Positions 1-8,429 of a stretch of DNA of 64,000 nt are shown piece after piece. Position 1 is the first letter of the stretch, and the number at the start of each line of letters is the position of its first letter. The notes under the pieces were generated by a model. The model had not been told where the DNA came from and did not search any database. It saw only the letters and a list, made by a program, of their open reading frames with translations. Source of the DNA: Janthinobacterium violaceinigrum (lineage in GTDB: Bacteria; Pseudomonadota; Gammaproteobacteria; Burkholderiales; Burkholderiaceae_D); assembly GCF_009208555.1 (NCBI RefSeq), contig NZ_WFLI01000034.1, positions 1 through 64,000 of the forward strand, read 5' to 3'. Made by a program: the position numbers and the translations under genes.

Positions 1-468
1 GCGCCCGCACCGGCGCCCGTAGCCGCAGCGCCTGCGCCTGCCGCCAAGCCGGCCGCAACAGCCGAAATGGCCAAGGCAGCGCCCGTCCCAGCCGCCGCAC
101 CGGCAGCCAAGCCGGCAGCCGCCCCCGTCAAGGCGGCCGAGAAGGTCGCCGACAAGGTAGCCGAGAAAGCCGTGGCCAGCAAGGCCGTGGCCGACAAGCC
201 CGCCGTGAAAGCGGCCGAAGCCAAGCCGGCAGCCAAGGGGGAAGCAGCCAAGCCCGCACCGGCACCCGCCGCCGCGCCGGCAAAAGCGGCCGCTCCCGCA
301 CCGGCCAAGTCATTTCCTGCGAGCAAACCAGCTGCCAAGCCGGCCAGCGCCGCCGGCAAGACCGTGGCCAAGGTTGCCGTGAAGCCAGCAGCCAAGCCAG
401 CGCCCAAGGGCGCACCATCGAAGCAGCTCGACATGCTGGGCGGCGGCAAAGGCAGCAGCCGCAAGTAA
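1..468 (+). CDS. Ala/Pro/Lys-rich low-complexity protein, C-terminal part (5' truncated)
   Basis: The reading frame is open from base 1 and stops at 466-468, so the start lies before the window. An internal ATG at 67 is not convincing as a start, because the same low-complexity composition continues upstream of it. The visible ~155 residues are almost entirely A, P, K and V in imperfect AAKPA/APAPA-like units, and end in a short non-repetitive tail (KQLDMLGGGKGSSRK). Such basic Ala/Pro/Lys tails occur on histone-H1-like and AlgP-like DNA-binding proteins and on some phasins. The N-terminal domain that would decide is missing, so no function is assigned. An intrinsic terminator follows about 50 bp downstream. 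Confidence 0.55.
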   Translation, partial: APAPAPVAAAPAPAAKPAATAEMAKAAPVPAAAPAAKPAAAPVKAAEKVADKVAEKAVASKAVADKPAVKAAEAKPAAKGEAAKPAPAPAAAPAKAAAPAPAKSFPASKPAAKPASAAGKTVAKVAVKPAAKPAPKGAPSKQLDMLGGGKGSSRK

Positions 469-520
469 GCCGGCAGTCAGGCCTGCAGTTCCAGGCAGCG
501 GCGCCGCATCGCGCAAAACA

Positions 521-541
521 ACGGGCTACGGCCCGTTTTTT
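521..541 (+). terminator. Intrinsic terminator
   Basis: Stem ACGGGC/GCCCGT with loop TACG is followed directly by a run of six T. It lies 50 bp after the stop of the truncated Ala/Pro/Lys-rich gene and separates it from the ABC exporter operon. Confidence 0.75.
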
Positions 542-654
542 GCGTGCCCGTCCACAGCGCGCTTTTCCGCCTTGTTGTATCCTACGCGTACTTTCCGTCC
601 GCGTGCCCGTCCTTCCGCCCCGCGACACCCCATTATTCAAAACAAAAGGTAACC

Positions 655-2406
655 ATGAGTTTATCGAGGCTCATCGCCGGCTTCGTGCGTCAGCATTGGC
701 CGGCGTATGCCGCCGCTGCCGTCATGCTGACAGGCGTGGCAACACTGACCGTCTGGATCCCGCGCCGCGTGGGCGCCATCATCGACGCGCTGGCCGCGCA
801 CCGCATGACGGCCGCCGAACTATGGCTGGAGCTGCTGACCCTGCTCGCCGTGGGCGTCGTCATCTACTTCCTGCGCGTGGGCTGGCGCATCACGCTGTTC
901 AAGGCCGCCTACCAGCTGGGCGTGATGCTGCGCACGCGCTTCTACACGCGCATGTCGCAGCAGGGCGCGTCGTTTTACCAGAACCAGCGCACGGGCGACC
1001 TGATGGCGCTGGCGACGAACGACATCGACGCCATCGAAATGGCCGCCGGCGAAGCCATGCTGGCCGGCTTCGACGGCACCCTGACCCTGCTGATGGTGCT
1101 GGGCATCATGCTGCTGGGCGTGGACTGGCGCCTGGCCTGCATCGCCCTCCTGCCCTTCCCCCTGATGGGACTGGCCTTCTGGCGCATCTCCAGCCATATC
1201 CACACGGCGTCGACGGATTCGCTGAAACGCTTTTCCGCGCTGAACGACCATGTGCAGGAATCGCTGTCGGGCGTGCGCACCCTGCGCGCGCTGGGCCTGG
1301 AAGAGCGCAGCAGCAAGCAGTTTTCCACCCTGGCCGGCCACGCGGCCAATGCCAGCCTGACGGCGCAGCGCTGGGAAGCGGCGTACGAACCGGCCGTCGG
1401 CCTGACCCTGACGGCCGCCACGGCACTGACCCTGGGCCTGGGCGGCTACCTCGTGTGGCAAGACCAGCTGACCATCGGCGCGCTGACGAGCTTTTCCATG
1501 TACCTGGGCCAGCTGATCTGGCCCATGTTCGCCGCCGGCTGGGTGCTGTCCCTGATCGAACGGGGCCGCGCCGCCTGGCAGCGCCTGCAGCCGATGCTCG
1601 ACGCGCCCCTGGCCATCGACGACCATGGCAGCATCGACACCATCACGCCCGGCCCCTTGCAATTGCAGGACATCGGCTTTGCCTACGCAGGCCAGACGGC
1701 GCCCGCGCTGTCCGGCATCTCGCTGCGCCTGCAGCCGGGCCAGACCCTGGGCCTGGTGGGTCCCACGGGCAGCGGCAAGTCGACCCTGCTGCGCGTGCTG
1801 CTGCGCCAGGTCACGCCGCAATCGGGCACGGCCACGTGGAATGGCCAGCCGCTCGACGCCTACACCCTGCACGCGCTGCGCGCGGCCATCAGCTGGGTGC
1901 CGCAGGAGTCCTTCCTGTTCTCCGCCACCATCGCCGACAATATCGCGCTGGCCCGTCCCGGCGCCACGCGCGAGGAAGTGGAACGGGCGGCGCAGCTGGC
2001 CGACATCCATGCGGACATCCTGCAATTCCCCGACGGCTACCAGACCCACGTGGGCGAAAAGGGCATCACCCTGTCCGGCGGCCAGCGCCAGCGCGTGGCC
2101 ATTGCCCGCGCCCTGCTGGCCGACAACGGCTTGCTGCTGCTCGACGATGCGCTGTCCGCCGTCGACACGGGCACGGAAACGCGCATCCTGCAGCACCTGG
2201 AAGAATTGCGCCGCAAGCGCCCCGAGCGCAGCGCCATCATCGCCAGCCACCGCCTGAGCGCCGTCGTCAACGCAGACCTGATCCTGGTGCTGCGCGACGG
2301 CCACGTGACGGAAACGGGCAACCACGACGCGCTGATGCAGCGCGACGGCTGGTACGCCAGCCAGTGGCGCTATCAACAACTGGAGGCCAGCCTCGATGCC
2401 ATCTAA
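655..2406 (+). CDS. mdlA: Heterodimeric ABC exporter subunit, MdlA/SmdA-like (degenerate ATPase site)
   Basis: A 583-residue half-transporter: N-terminal six-helix exporter domain (about 1-300), then a nucleotide-binding domain. The latter has Walker A GPTGSGKST near residue 369, signature LSGGQ near 473, Walker B ending LLLLDD near 497 and an H-loop ASHR near 532. The catalytic Glu after Walker B is Asp here, whereas the partner gene has the normal LLLLDE. This asymmetry is typical of heterodimeric exporters in which only one ATP site is fully active. ATG 655 is chosen because AAAAGGT lies just upstream and the protein then matches MdlA length; the frame is open further upstream but no start there has a ribosome site. 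It overlaps the next gene by 11 bp, so the two are probably coupled. Substrate cannot be told from sequence; MdlAB/SmdAB homologues have been linked to multidrug export. Confidence 0.9.
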   Translation: MSLSRLIAGFVRQHWPAYAAAAVMLTGVATLTVWIPRRVGAIIDALAAHRMTAAELWLELLTLLAVGVVIYFLRVGWRITLFKAAYQLGVMLRTRFYTRMSQQGASFYQNQRTGDLMALATNDIDAIEMAAGEAMLAGFDGTLTLLMVLGIMLLGVDWRLACIALLPFPLMGLAFWRISSHIHTASTDSLKRFSALNDHVQESLSGVRTLRALGLEERSSKQFSTLAGHAANASLTAQRWEAAYEPAVGLTLTAATALTLGLGGYLVWQDQLTIGALTSFSMYLGQLIWPMFAAGWVLSLIERGRAAWQRLQPMLDAPLAIDDHGSIDTITPGPLQLQDIGFAYAGQTAPALSGISLRLQPGQTLGLVGPTGSGKSTLLRVLLRQVTPQSGTATWNGQPLDAYTLHALRAAISWVPQESFLFSATIADNIALARPGATREEVERAAQLADIHADILQFPDGYQTHVGEKGITLSGGQRQRVAIARALLADNGLLLLDDALSAVDTGTETRILQHLEELRRKRPERSAIIASHRLSAVVNADLILVLRDGHVTETGNHDALMQRDGWYASQWRYQQLEASLDAI

Positions 2407-4207
2407 GAAGAACGAACAAGCCGCCACCGCCACGCAATCCGTGCGCCGCCAGGCCGCGCAAGCGATCGGCCTGCTGCGCCGCGCCGCCGCGCCCGACCTG
2501 CGCCACCTGTACTGGGCCACGTTCTGGCTGATCCTCGCCGCCGCCCTGGAAGTGACGGGACCAATCCTGGGCAAGGCCCTGATCGACCAGCATCTGCTGC
2601 CGCGCAACCTGGACTGGACGCGCATGTCCCTGCTGCTGGGCGGCTGCCTGCTGACGGGCTGGGTCGCTTCCGGCCTGCGCTATCTGCAGCTGGTGCGCCT
2701 GTCCGGCCTGGCCATGCGCTCGGTGCAGCGCCTGCGCGAAACCGTCTACCAGCACGTGCTGCGCCTGCCCATGGCCTTCTTCGACCGCGCCATCACGGGC
2801 CAGCTGGTCAGCCGCGTCACGAACGACACGGAAGCGGTGAAATCGCTGTACGTGCAGGTGCTGTTCGTCATCCTCGACAGCTCCATCGTGCTGGTCGGCA
2901 CCATGGCCGCCATGGCCTTCCTCGACTGGCGGCTGATGCTGATCGTGCTGGCCCTGCTGCCGGCCGTGCTGGTCATCGTCTTCCTGTACCAGCGCTGGAG
3001 CGCGCCGGCCGTCACGCGCGCGCGCGCCCTGCGCAGCGAAATCAACGGGCAGATCGCCGAATCGATCGGCGGCATGAGCGTGCTGCAGGCGAATAATGCG
3101 GAAAAGCGCTTCGGCGCGCGCTTCACGGGCATCAACCAGGACCACTATACGGCGCGCATGCAGGAATTGCGCGCCAACGCCTGGCTGCTGCGCCCCGCGC
3201 TCGACATGCTCAACATCGTGCTGCTGGCCGTCGTCATCTTCAGCTTCGGCCGGCGCGAAATGGGCGCCGTGGAAGTGGGCGTGCTGTATGCGTTCATCAG
3301 CTACATCGCGCGCGTGATCGAGCCGCTGATCCAGATCACCATGCAGTTCAGCCAGCTGCAGCAATCGGTGGTGGCCACGGCCCGCGTCTCGGCCCTGCTG
3401 GACGAAGCGCAGGCGCTCGAACACGCGCCGGGCAAGGCCGCTTCCGGCACCCGGCATGGCGCCAGCGACGGCAGCACGCCCGCCGTGGACATCGCGCACC
3501 TGACCTTTGCCTACGTGGAAAACCAGCCCGTGCTGCACGACCTGTCGCTGACCATCCCGCAGGGCGCGTTCTTCGGCATCGTCGGCCACACGGGCAGCGG
3601 CAAGTCGACCTTGCTGTCCCTGCTGCTGCGCTTTTATCCCGTCGCCCAGGGCAGCATCGCCATCAACGGCGTCGCCCTCGACAGCATCGACAACGAGCGC
3701 TTCCGCGCCGACGTGGGCCTGGTGCCGCAAGACCCCTTCCTGCTGGCCGCCTCGGCGCGCGAAAACATCGACATGGGCCGCGGCTACACGCAGGCGCAGA
3801 TCGAGGCGGCCGCGCGCGCCGCGCATGCGCACGACTTCATCGCCGCGCTGGAGCACGGCTACGACACGCCGCTGGGCGAAGGCGGCTCGCGCCTGTCGTC
3901 GGGGCAGAAGCAGCTGATCGCCATCGCCCGCGCGCTGGCCGGCCAGCCGCGCATCCTGCTGCTGGACGAAGCGACGTCGCGCATCGATAGCCAGACGGAG
4001 CAGATCGTGCAGCTGGCCCTCAATGAATTGCGCGGCAAGGTGACCATCATCGCCATCGCCCACCGCCTGTCGACCATCCGCGAAGCCGACCGGATCATCG
4101 TGCTCAACCACGGCCGCATCACGGAAGCGGGGCCGCACGACGCGCTGATGCAGATCGAAGGCGGCCTGTACCAGCGCCTGTATCTGCTGCAGCAGCTGGC
4201 GCAATAA
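2396..4207 (+). CDS. mdlB: Heterodimeric ABC exporter subunit, MdlB/SmdB-like (catalytic partner)
   Basis: A 603-residue type-I ABC exporter half, with a membrane domain (about 35-340) and an NBD. The NBD carries Walker A GHTGSGKST near residue 399, a signature written LSSGQ near 500, Walker B ILLLDEATS near 524 with the catalytic Glu present, and H-loop AHR. Its start overlaps the end of the mdlA-like gene by 11 bp and GGAGG lies inside that gene's tail, so translation is likely coupled and the products form a 1:1 heterodimer in the inner membrane. The altered signature (Ser for Gly) is common in MdlB-type subunits. No regulator is adjacent. Confidence is high for family, low for substrate. 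Confidence 0.9.
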   Translation: MPSKKNEQAATATQSVRRQAAQAIGLLRRAAAPDLRHLYWATFWLILAAALEVTGPILGKALIDQHLLPRNLDWTRMSLLLGGCLLTGWVASGLRYLQLVRLSGLAMRSVQRLRETVYQHVLRLPMAFFDRAITGQLVSRVTNDTEAVKSLYVQVLFVILDSSIVLVGTMAAMAFLDWRLMLIVLALLPAVLVIVFLYQRWSAPAVTRARALRSEINGQIAESIGGMSVLQANNAEKRFGARFTGINQDHYTARMQELRANAWLLRPALDMLNIVLLAVVIFSFGRREMGAVEVGVLYAFISYIARVIEPLIQITMQFSQLQQSVVATARVSALLDEAQALEHAPGKAASGTRHGASDGSTPAVDIAHLTFAYVENQPVLHDLSLTIPQGAFFGIVGHTGSGKSTLLSLLLRFYPVAQGSIAINGVALDSIDNERFRADVGLVPQDPFLLAASARENIDMGRGYTQAQIEAAARAAHAHDFIAALEHGYDTPLGEGGSRLSSGQKQLIAIARALAGQPRILLLDEATSRIDSQTEQIVQLALNELRGKVTIIAIAHRLSTIREADRIIVLNHGRITEAGPHDALMQIEGGLYQRLYLLQQLAQ

Positions 4208-4303
4208 TATTGTTCTGTCAATGCCGGCAGTGTGCACTTTCGCAAATTTCTGCGCCCCGCATGATATTTCTTGATTGCAACAGAATATAATCAGTTGCAG
4301 ACA

Positions 4304-6451
4304 GTGGGTCATTGCGGGGGCGGGAAGTTGGCAGGCAGACAGAGACGGGCATCGTGGCGAAAGGCGCATTGGCTGCTGGTACTGGCCTGCCTGCTGCCGC
4401 CTGCCATCCATGCCCAGGTGGGCAACCTTGAACAGCAGATCGCCGCCGTGCGCGAGGATGGCCGCTTCGTGCCCGCGCGCGCCCTGCAGCGCCTGCAAGA
4501 GGTGGAAACGCAGGCGCGCAGCGCGCCCCTGCCCGTGCGCGCGGAATTCCTTACCCAGCTGAGCACCGTCCGCATGCGCCTGGGACAGAACGACCTCGCC
4601 ATGCAGCTGGCCGAGGAGCTGATCGCCTACGCCCGCCTGAACAAGAACGACGTGGCGCTGGCGAAAGGCATGCTGTGCAAGGCCTACATCACGTTTGCCC
4701 TGAACGAGCGCCGCGCCTCGCACCTGCTGGCCTTTGAAGCGGAACGCATCGCCAACCGCACGGACGACCTGCCCGTGCGCGTGCAGGCGACCATCAGCGC
4801 GGGCCAGTCGTGGGCCGAGGAAGGCAATTTCCCGTTTGCACTGGCCAAGCTGCAGGCGGCCGTCGACCTGGCGCGCCAGAGCAGCTCCCCCACCAGCCTG
4901 GCAGCGGCCCTGAATGCCCTTACCTTGCTGTACACGCAGATGCGCGAATACGACAAGGGTTTCGAGGTGCTCGATGAATTGCTGGCCGTGTCCAGCACCC
5001 TGGCATCGCCGGGCCGCATGGCGCAGGCGAAGAATACGGAATACGGGCTGGCGCTCGACGCGCAGCAGCCGCAGCGGGGCCAGCGCGCCCTGCTGGCGGC
5101 CCTGGCGCTGGAACGCCAGCTGGACGCCCGCGGCATGGTGGCCGTTACCCTCGTCAACCTGTCGGACAGCTACCTGAAGGAAGGCGACTACGCGCGCGCG
5201 CTGCGCTATGCGAATGAAGCCATCACGGCGGGGCGCCTCGTCAACAACGAGCAGGTGGAAGCGACGGCGCGCCTGAACATCGGCCAGGCGCTGATCGGCC
5301 AGGGCCGCCTGCAGGAGGGCAAGCAAAGCGTGGCCACGGGCCTGGCCTACTACGAACGTACGGCCAACCAGCCGGACATGCAGGCCGTGCTGCTGGAATA
5401 CGGCACGGCGCTGGAAAAGGCGGGCGACCTGCGCGGCGCCGTCACCGCGTACCACCGCGAGCGCGACATTTCCAACCAGCTGTTCGAGAAGCAGCGGCAG
5501 AAGGCCGTGTACGAATTGCAGGAAAAATATGAGGCGGAGAAGAAGCAGCGACAGATCGAGCTGCTGAGCCGCGAAAACCAGCTCAAGAGCACGGAGATCG
5601 ACAACCGCCGCCTGCAGCAGCGCGTATGGTGGCTGCTGGCGCTGGTACTGGCCATGGCGTCCGTCATCGTCGGCTTGCTGTACCGCAAGGTGCGCCATGC
5701 GAACGTGCAGCTGAAAGTCAAGAACCAGGAACTCAAGCGCCAAAGCTCGCGCGACCCGCTGACGGCCCTGTACAACCGCCGCCACTTCCAGGAATTCATG
5801 CGCAGCCACGCAGGCAAGCCCCAGCAGGCCTACGGCGGCGCCGATGTCGTGGGCGCGCTGTTCCTGCTCGATGTCGACCATTTCAAGCACATCAACGACC
5901 GCTACGGCCATGCGGCGGGCGACCTGGTGCTCACCACCATCGCCGAAACCCTGCATGACGTGCTGCGCGAAACGGACATGATCGTGCGCTGGGGCGGCGA
6001 GGAATTCCTCGCCTTCCTGCCTGCCGTCGCGCGCGACGGACTCGACGATATCGCGCGGCGCATCCTCAACGGCATGGCCGCGCAGGACGTCCACTACCAG
6101 GGACAGGCCATCAAGGTGCACGTGTCCGTGGGATTTGCGCCCTATCCGCTGGCGCCGCTGGGACGGCCGCTCACGTGGGAACGCAGCGTCAACCTCATCG
6201 ACATGGCGCTGTACCTGGCCAAGGCGCACGGGCGCAACCGGGCCTATGGCTTGCGTGGTTTTCAGCAGGTGGAAAGAACGACCCTGGAAGCGGTGGAGCA
6301 AGACCTGGAACGCGCGTGGCGCGACGGCTTTGTCGATTTGAGCGTGGTGCTGGGGGGAACGGACGGGCTTGACAGTACAAGTACGGCGACGGCGGCGCAT
6401 GGCAGCCAGGCTGGCGCCAGCGGCGGCGTGGCCGCAGCTGCCGTCAGCTGA
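4304..6451 (+). CDS. Periplasmic TPR-sensor diguanylate cyclase (GGDEF)
   Basis: About 715 residues: a signal peptide (hydrophobic LLVLACLLPPAIHA, likely cut before QVGN), a ~400-residue helical TPR-like periplasmic region, a coiled coil rich in E/K/Q, one transmembrane helix near residue 442, and a C-terminal GGDEF domain. The active-site motif is intact as GGEEF near residue 564. An RxxD (RETD) lies five residues before it, matching the product-inhibition I-site, so it probably makes c-di-GMP with feedback control. No EAL domain is present. The start is uncertain. The frame opens at TTG 4271, but a TATAAT at 4286-4291 looks like the -10, which favours GTG 4304 or TTG 4328. A Ser/Gly/Ala-rich tail follows the GGDEF domain. 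The signal sensed is unknown. Confidence 0.87.
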   Translation: MGHCGGGKLAGRQRRASWRKAHWLLVLACLLPPAIHAQVGNLEQQIAAVREDGRFVPARALQRLQEVETQARSAPLPVRAEFLTQLSTVRMRLGQNDLAMQLAEELIAYARLNKNDVALAKGMLCKAYITFALNERRASHLLAFEAERIANRTDDLPVRVQATISAGQSWAEEGNFPFALAKLQAAVDLARQSSSPTSLAAALNALTLLYTQMREYDKGFEVLDELLAVSSTLASPGRMAQAKNTEYGLALDAQQPQRGQRALLAALALERQLDARGMVAVTLVNLSDSYLKEGDYARALRYANEAITAGRLVNNEQVEATARLNIGQALIGQGRLQEGKQSVATGLAYYERTANQPDMQAVLLEYGTALEKAGDLRGAVTAYHRERDISNQLFEKQRQKAVYELQEKYEAEKKQRQIELLSRENQLKSTEIDNRRLQQRVWWLLALVLAMASVIVGLLYRKVRHANVQLKVKNQELKRQSSRDPLTALYNRRHFQEFMRSHAGKPQQAYGGADVVGALFLLDVDHFKHINDRYGHAAGDLVLTTIAETLHDVLRETDMIVRWGGEEFLAFLPAVARDGLDDIARRILNGMAAQDVHYQGQAIKVHVSVGFAPYPLAPLGRPLTWERSVNLIDMALYLAKAHGRNRAYGLRGFQQVERTTLEAVEQDLERAWRDGFVDLSVVLGGTDGLDSTSTATAAHGSQAGASGGVAAAAVS

Positions 6452-6508
6452 CGGCCGCTGCGGCGGCCGGACCGGCAGCAACCGGCCCTGGCGCGGTCAG
6501 TGCGATGA

Positions 6509-6838
6509 TTACTTGTGCGCGGCGTCCTGCATCTTTTCGCCCGCTTTTTCCACTTTCTTGCCCACGGCATCGGCCGCTTCGCTCATTTTCTTGTCGGCGT
6601 CAGCGGCGACCTGGTCCATCTTGGCGCCCGTATCGGAAGCGGCCTGGCTCACGGCAGCGTCGGCCTTGGTGGCGGCAGCCTTGATGTCGGCTTCAGCCTT
6701 GGCGGCGGCCGCATCGATCTTCTGGCCCGCTTGCTCGGCTGGACCGGCAGCGACATCGTCCTTCTTATGGCAGGCAGCCAGTGCCACAACCATCATCCCG
6801 GCGGCGCACACGGTCATCCAATTTTTGCTTACTTTCAT
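6509..6838 (-). CDS. Small Ala/Lys-rich helical lipoprotein
   Basis: A 109-residue protein that starts MKVSKNWMTVCAAG and has a lipobox-like VALAAC, so it should be lipidated and exported. The mature part is a near-continuous amphipathic helix of A, K, D, E and Q with heptad-like spacing (for example ADADKKMSEAADAVGKKV). ATG 6838 is chosen because AAAGGGA sits 7 bp upstream; the frame is open further upstream but has no ribosome site there. Proteins of this kind are often annotated as hypothetical lipoproteins with apolipoprotein-like helices and may coat the inner face of the outer membrane. Function is unknown. It lies 150 bp downstream of the cytochrome c peroxidase gene on the same strand, with an AT-rich gap that probably holds its own promoter. 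Confidence 0.8.
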   Translation of the reverse strand: MKVSKNWMTVCAAGMMVVALAACHKKDDVAAGPAEQAGQKIDAAAAKAEADIKAAATKADAAVSQAASDTGAKMDQVAADADKKMSEAADAVGKKVEKAGEKMQDAAHK

Positions 6839-6988
6839 GATATTCCCTTTCATTGTTATCAAAAGACACAGATCAGTTCGCAATATACACCGGCCTAAAT
6901 TTTTCCAGCGTGCGCTAACGCACATAAAAACACGCTTTGACGGCGCATTTGTAAGCAATGGTATCTTGATATCTTTTCAATGTCTCGT

Positions 6989-8272
6989 TCAATGTGCGGC
7001 AGGGGCCGGCCGATAGCCATCCGTCAACGTGTGCAGGAAAGCGATCACGTCGGCGATCTCGCGCTCGTTCAGGGCGGGCGCCTGGCCCGGCTGGCGGTCG
7101 AACGGCGCTTCCACGTTCACGTTTGCTTCCATTCCCGGCGGCATATCGTTGTATTTGCGCACCTTGCCATTTTTATCCTTTGGATACCATTTCTGCGGCG
7201 CCGTATCGCGCTGCACGTAAAAGCGCAACACCTGCTCCAGGCTGTCGAAGCTGCCGTTGTGGAAAAACACCTTGCGCAGGGCCACGTTGCGCAAGGACGG
7301 CGTCTTGAAACTGCCGCAGTATTCCTTGTGCTCCGTCAAGTCGGTGCGGTCCGGGCCGCACAGTCCCAGGTCGAAGTACGCAGGGTCCCCATTCGCCGGC
7401 AGCGAGGCATTGCGCGGCACGCCGATATTGATCAGGCCGTAGTCGGTAAATTGGGGGAAGGCGCCGCCGGGGCTGATCCGGCTGATGTGGCAGGACGCGC
7501 AATTGCCCTTGTTTTCATCGTTGAACAGGGCCAGGCCGCGCGTTTCCTGCGGACTCAAGCTGGCCTGCTTGCGCAGGAAGGCGTCGTACTTGCTCGTGTA
7601 CGGATAGAAGTCGGCAGGGCTTTCCTGGAACACTTCCAGCGACATCAGCGCCCAGCGCAGGGCCTGGTCCGGCTGCTCGAAGATATCGTCGCCGTACGTC
7701 TGGCGGAACTGCGCCGCCAGGGGACCGGCCCGCAGCTTGGCGACCACGGCGGCGCCGTCGCGGTTGCCCATCTCGCGCGGCGACAGCAGGGGCGCCAGCG
7801 CCTGTTCGTGGCCGGACTGGGCGCGGCCATCCCAGTTGCGCCCGCCCGTGGGGCCCGCGTCGACGCTGTCATCGCCATCGTCGTCGTGATAGTGCTCGGT
7901 GAACGCCGGCGCGTTCTGGATGTAGCGCAGCGACGGCGCGGCGCGCGTGCCCGCATCCTTCAATTCCGGGCCGCCCAGCTGCACGGCCAGCGCATTCGGC
8001 GGACCGTACGCATGTTCGGGACTGTGGCAGCTGGCGCAGGCCAGCTTGCCCGACACGGACAGGCTGGGCTCGAAAAACATGGCGCGCCCCATCGCCGTCA
8101 TTGCCGCCACCGAAGGCTGGTGTTTCAGGGTGGGCGCATAGGCGCCCGCCAGGTAGGCGGCCGGTGCGGCGGGCGCGTCTTTCTGCGGCGCGGGACGGCA
8201 GGCGGCCAGCAGGCAGGCGGCGCTGATCGCGCCGAGCGTGGCGAGCAGCAGGGAGGGCATCGGTTTCTTCAT
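6989..8272 (-). CDS. Di-haem cytochrome c peroxidase / MauG-family lipoprotein
   Basis: A 427-residue exported protein with lipobox LLAAC (Cys25) and two haem-attachment motifs, CASCH at about residues 79-83 and CASCH near 257. This is the pattern of bacterial di-haem peroxidases (CcpA/MauG superfamily), which reduce hydrogen peroxide or oxidise protein substrates in the periplasm. Length is somewhat above classical CCP (about 340), as in MauG-like branches. Start ATG 8272 encodes a good lipoprotein signal (MKKPMPSLLLATLG). Upstream, on the same strand, is a Pho-box-like direct repeat (8297-8314) whose predicted transcription start lies only a few bases before the ATG, so the message could be leaderless. 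The gene is divergent from a phospholipase/phosphatase gene that has a similar box. Confidence 0.88.
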   Translation of the reverse strand: MKKPMPSLLLATLGAISAACLLAACRPAPQKDAPAAPAAYLAGAYAPTLKHQPSVAAMTAMGRAMFFEPSLSVSGKLACASCHSPEHAYGPPNALAVQLGGPELKDAGTRAAPSLRYIQNAPAFTEHYHDDDGDDSVDAGPTGGRNWDGRAQSGHEQALAPLLSPREMGNRDGAAVVAKLRAGPLAAQFRQTYGDDIFEQPDQALRWALMSLEVFQESPADFYPYTSKYDAFLRKQASLSPQETRGLALFNDENKGNCASCHISRISPGGAFPQFTDYGLINIGVPRNASLPANGDPAYFDLGLCGPDRTDLTEHKEYCGSFKTPSLRNVALRKVFFHNGSFDSLEQVLRFYVQRDTAPQKWYPKDKNGKVRKYNDMPPGMEANVNVEAPFDRQPGQAPALNEREIADVIAFLHTLTDGYRPAPAAH

Positions 8273-8296
8273 GGGCTGGCAGCGTAGCAACGGTAT

Positions 8297-8314
8297 GTGA
8301 CAACTGCGTGACAA
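8297..8314 (-). promoter_or_regulatory. Pho-box-like direct repeat facing the cytochrome c peroxidase gene
   Basis: Read on the minus strand the site is TTGTCAC, spacer GCAG, TTGTCAC: two identical 7-mers at an 11-bp period. The established PhoB box is CTGTCAT-N4-CTGTCAY. A TACGCT hexamer (8281-8286) starts 10 bp beyond, where a -10 is expected in PhoB-type promoters. It would place transcription start next to the ATG at 8272. Confidence 0.55.
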
Positions 8315-8328
8315 GCCCCTGCAAAAAG

Positions 8329-8351
8329 TAATGTATCAAGTCCGTACATTA
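8329..8351. promoter_or_regulatory. Perfect inverted repeat between two divergent Pho-like promoters
   Basis: Arms TAATGTA and TACATTA, 7 bp each, are separated by 9 bp, midway between the two Pho-box-like sites. It could be an operator for a second regulator of the divergent pair. No family-specific assignment is possible from sequence. Confidence 0.4.
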
Positions 8352-8372
8352 CGTCATGTAACAGGCGCTGAC

Positions 8373-8406
8373 ATGTCACGCAGCTGACATATTGCCTGCC
8401 TAGCAT
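8373..8406 (+). promoter_or_regulatory. Pho-box-like promoter of the phospholipase C gene
   Basis: Direct repeat ATGTCAC, spacer GCAG, CTGACAT (8373-8390), again at an 11-bp period, followed after exactly 10 bp by TAGCAT (8401-8406), a plausible -10. This geometry, box replacing the -35 and ending 10 bp before the -10, is that of established PhoB-activated promoters. The downstream gene is a secreted phosphoesterase, a typical Pho-regulon member, which supports the reading. Confidence 0.6.
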
Positions 8407-8429
8407 GCGACGTTTTCCACCCAGAAGGC

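Noticed and set aside
2267-6481. A 1,404-residue minus-strand frame across the ABC exporter and cyclase genes
   Set aside because: Antisense shadow of strongly supported plus-strand genes; translated sequence is low-complexity H/Q/R/A without any domain.
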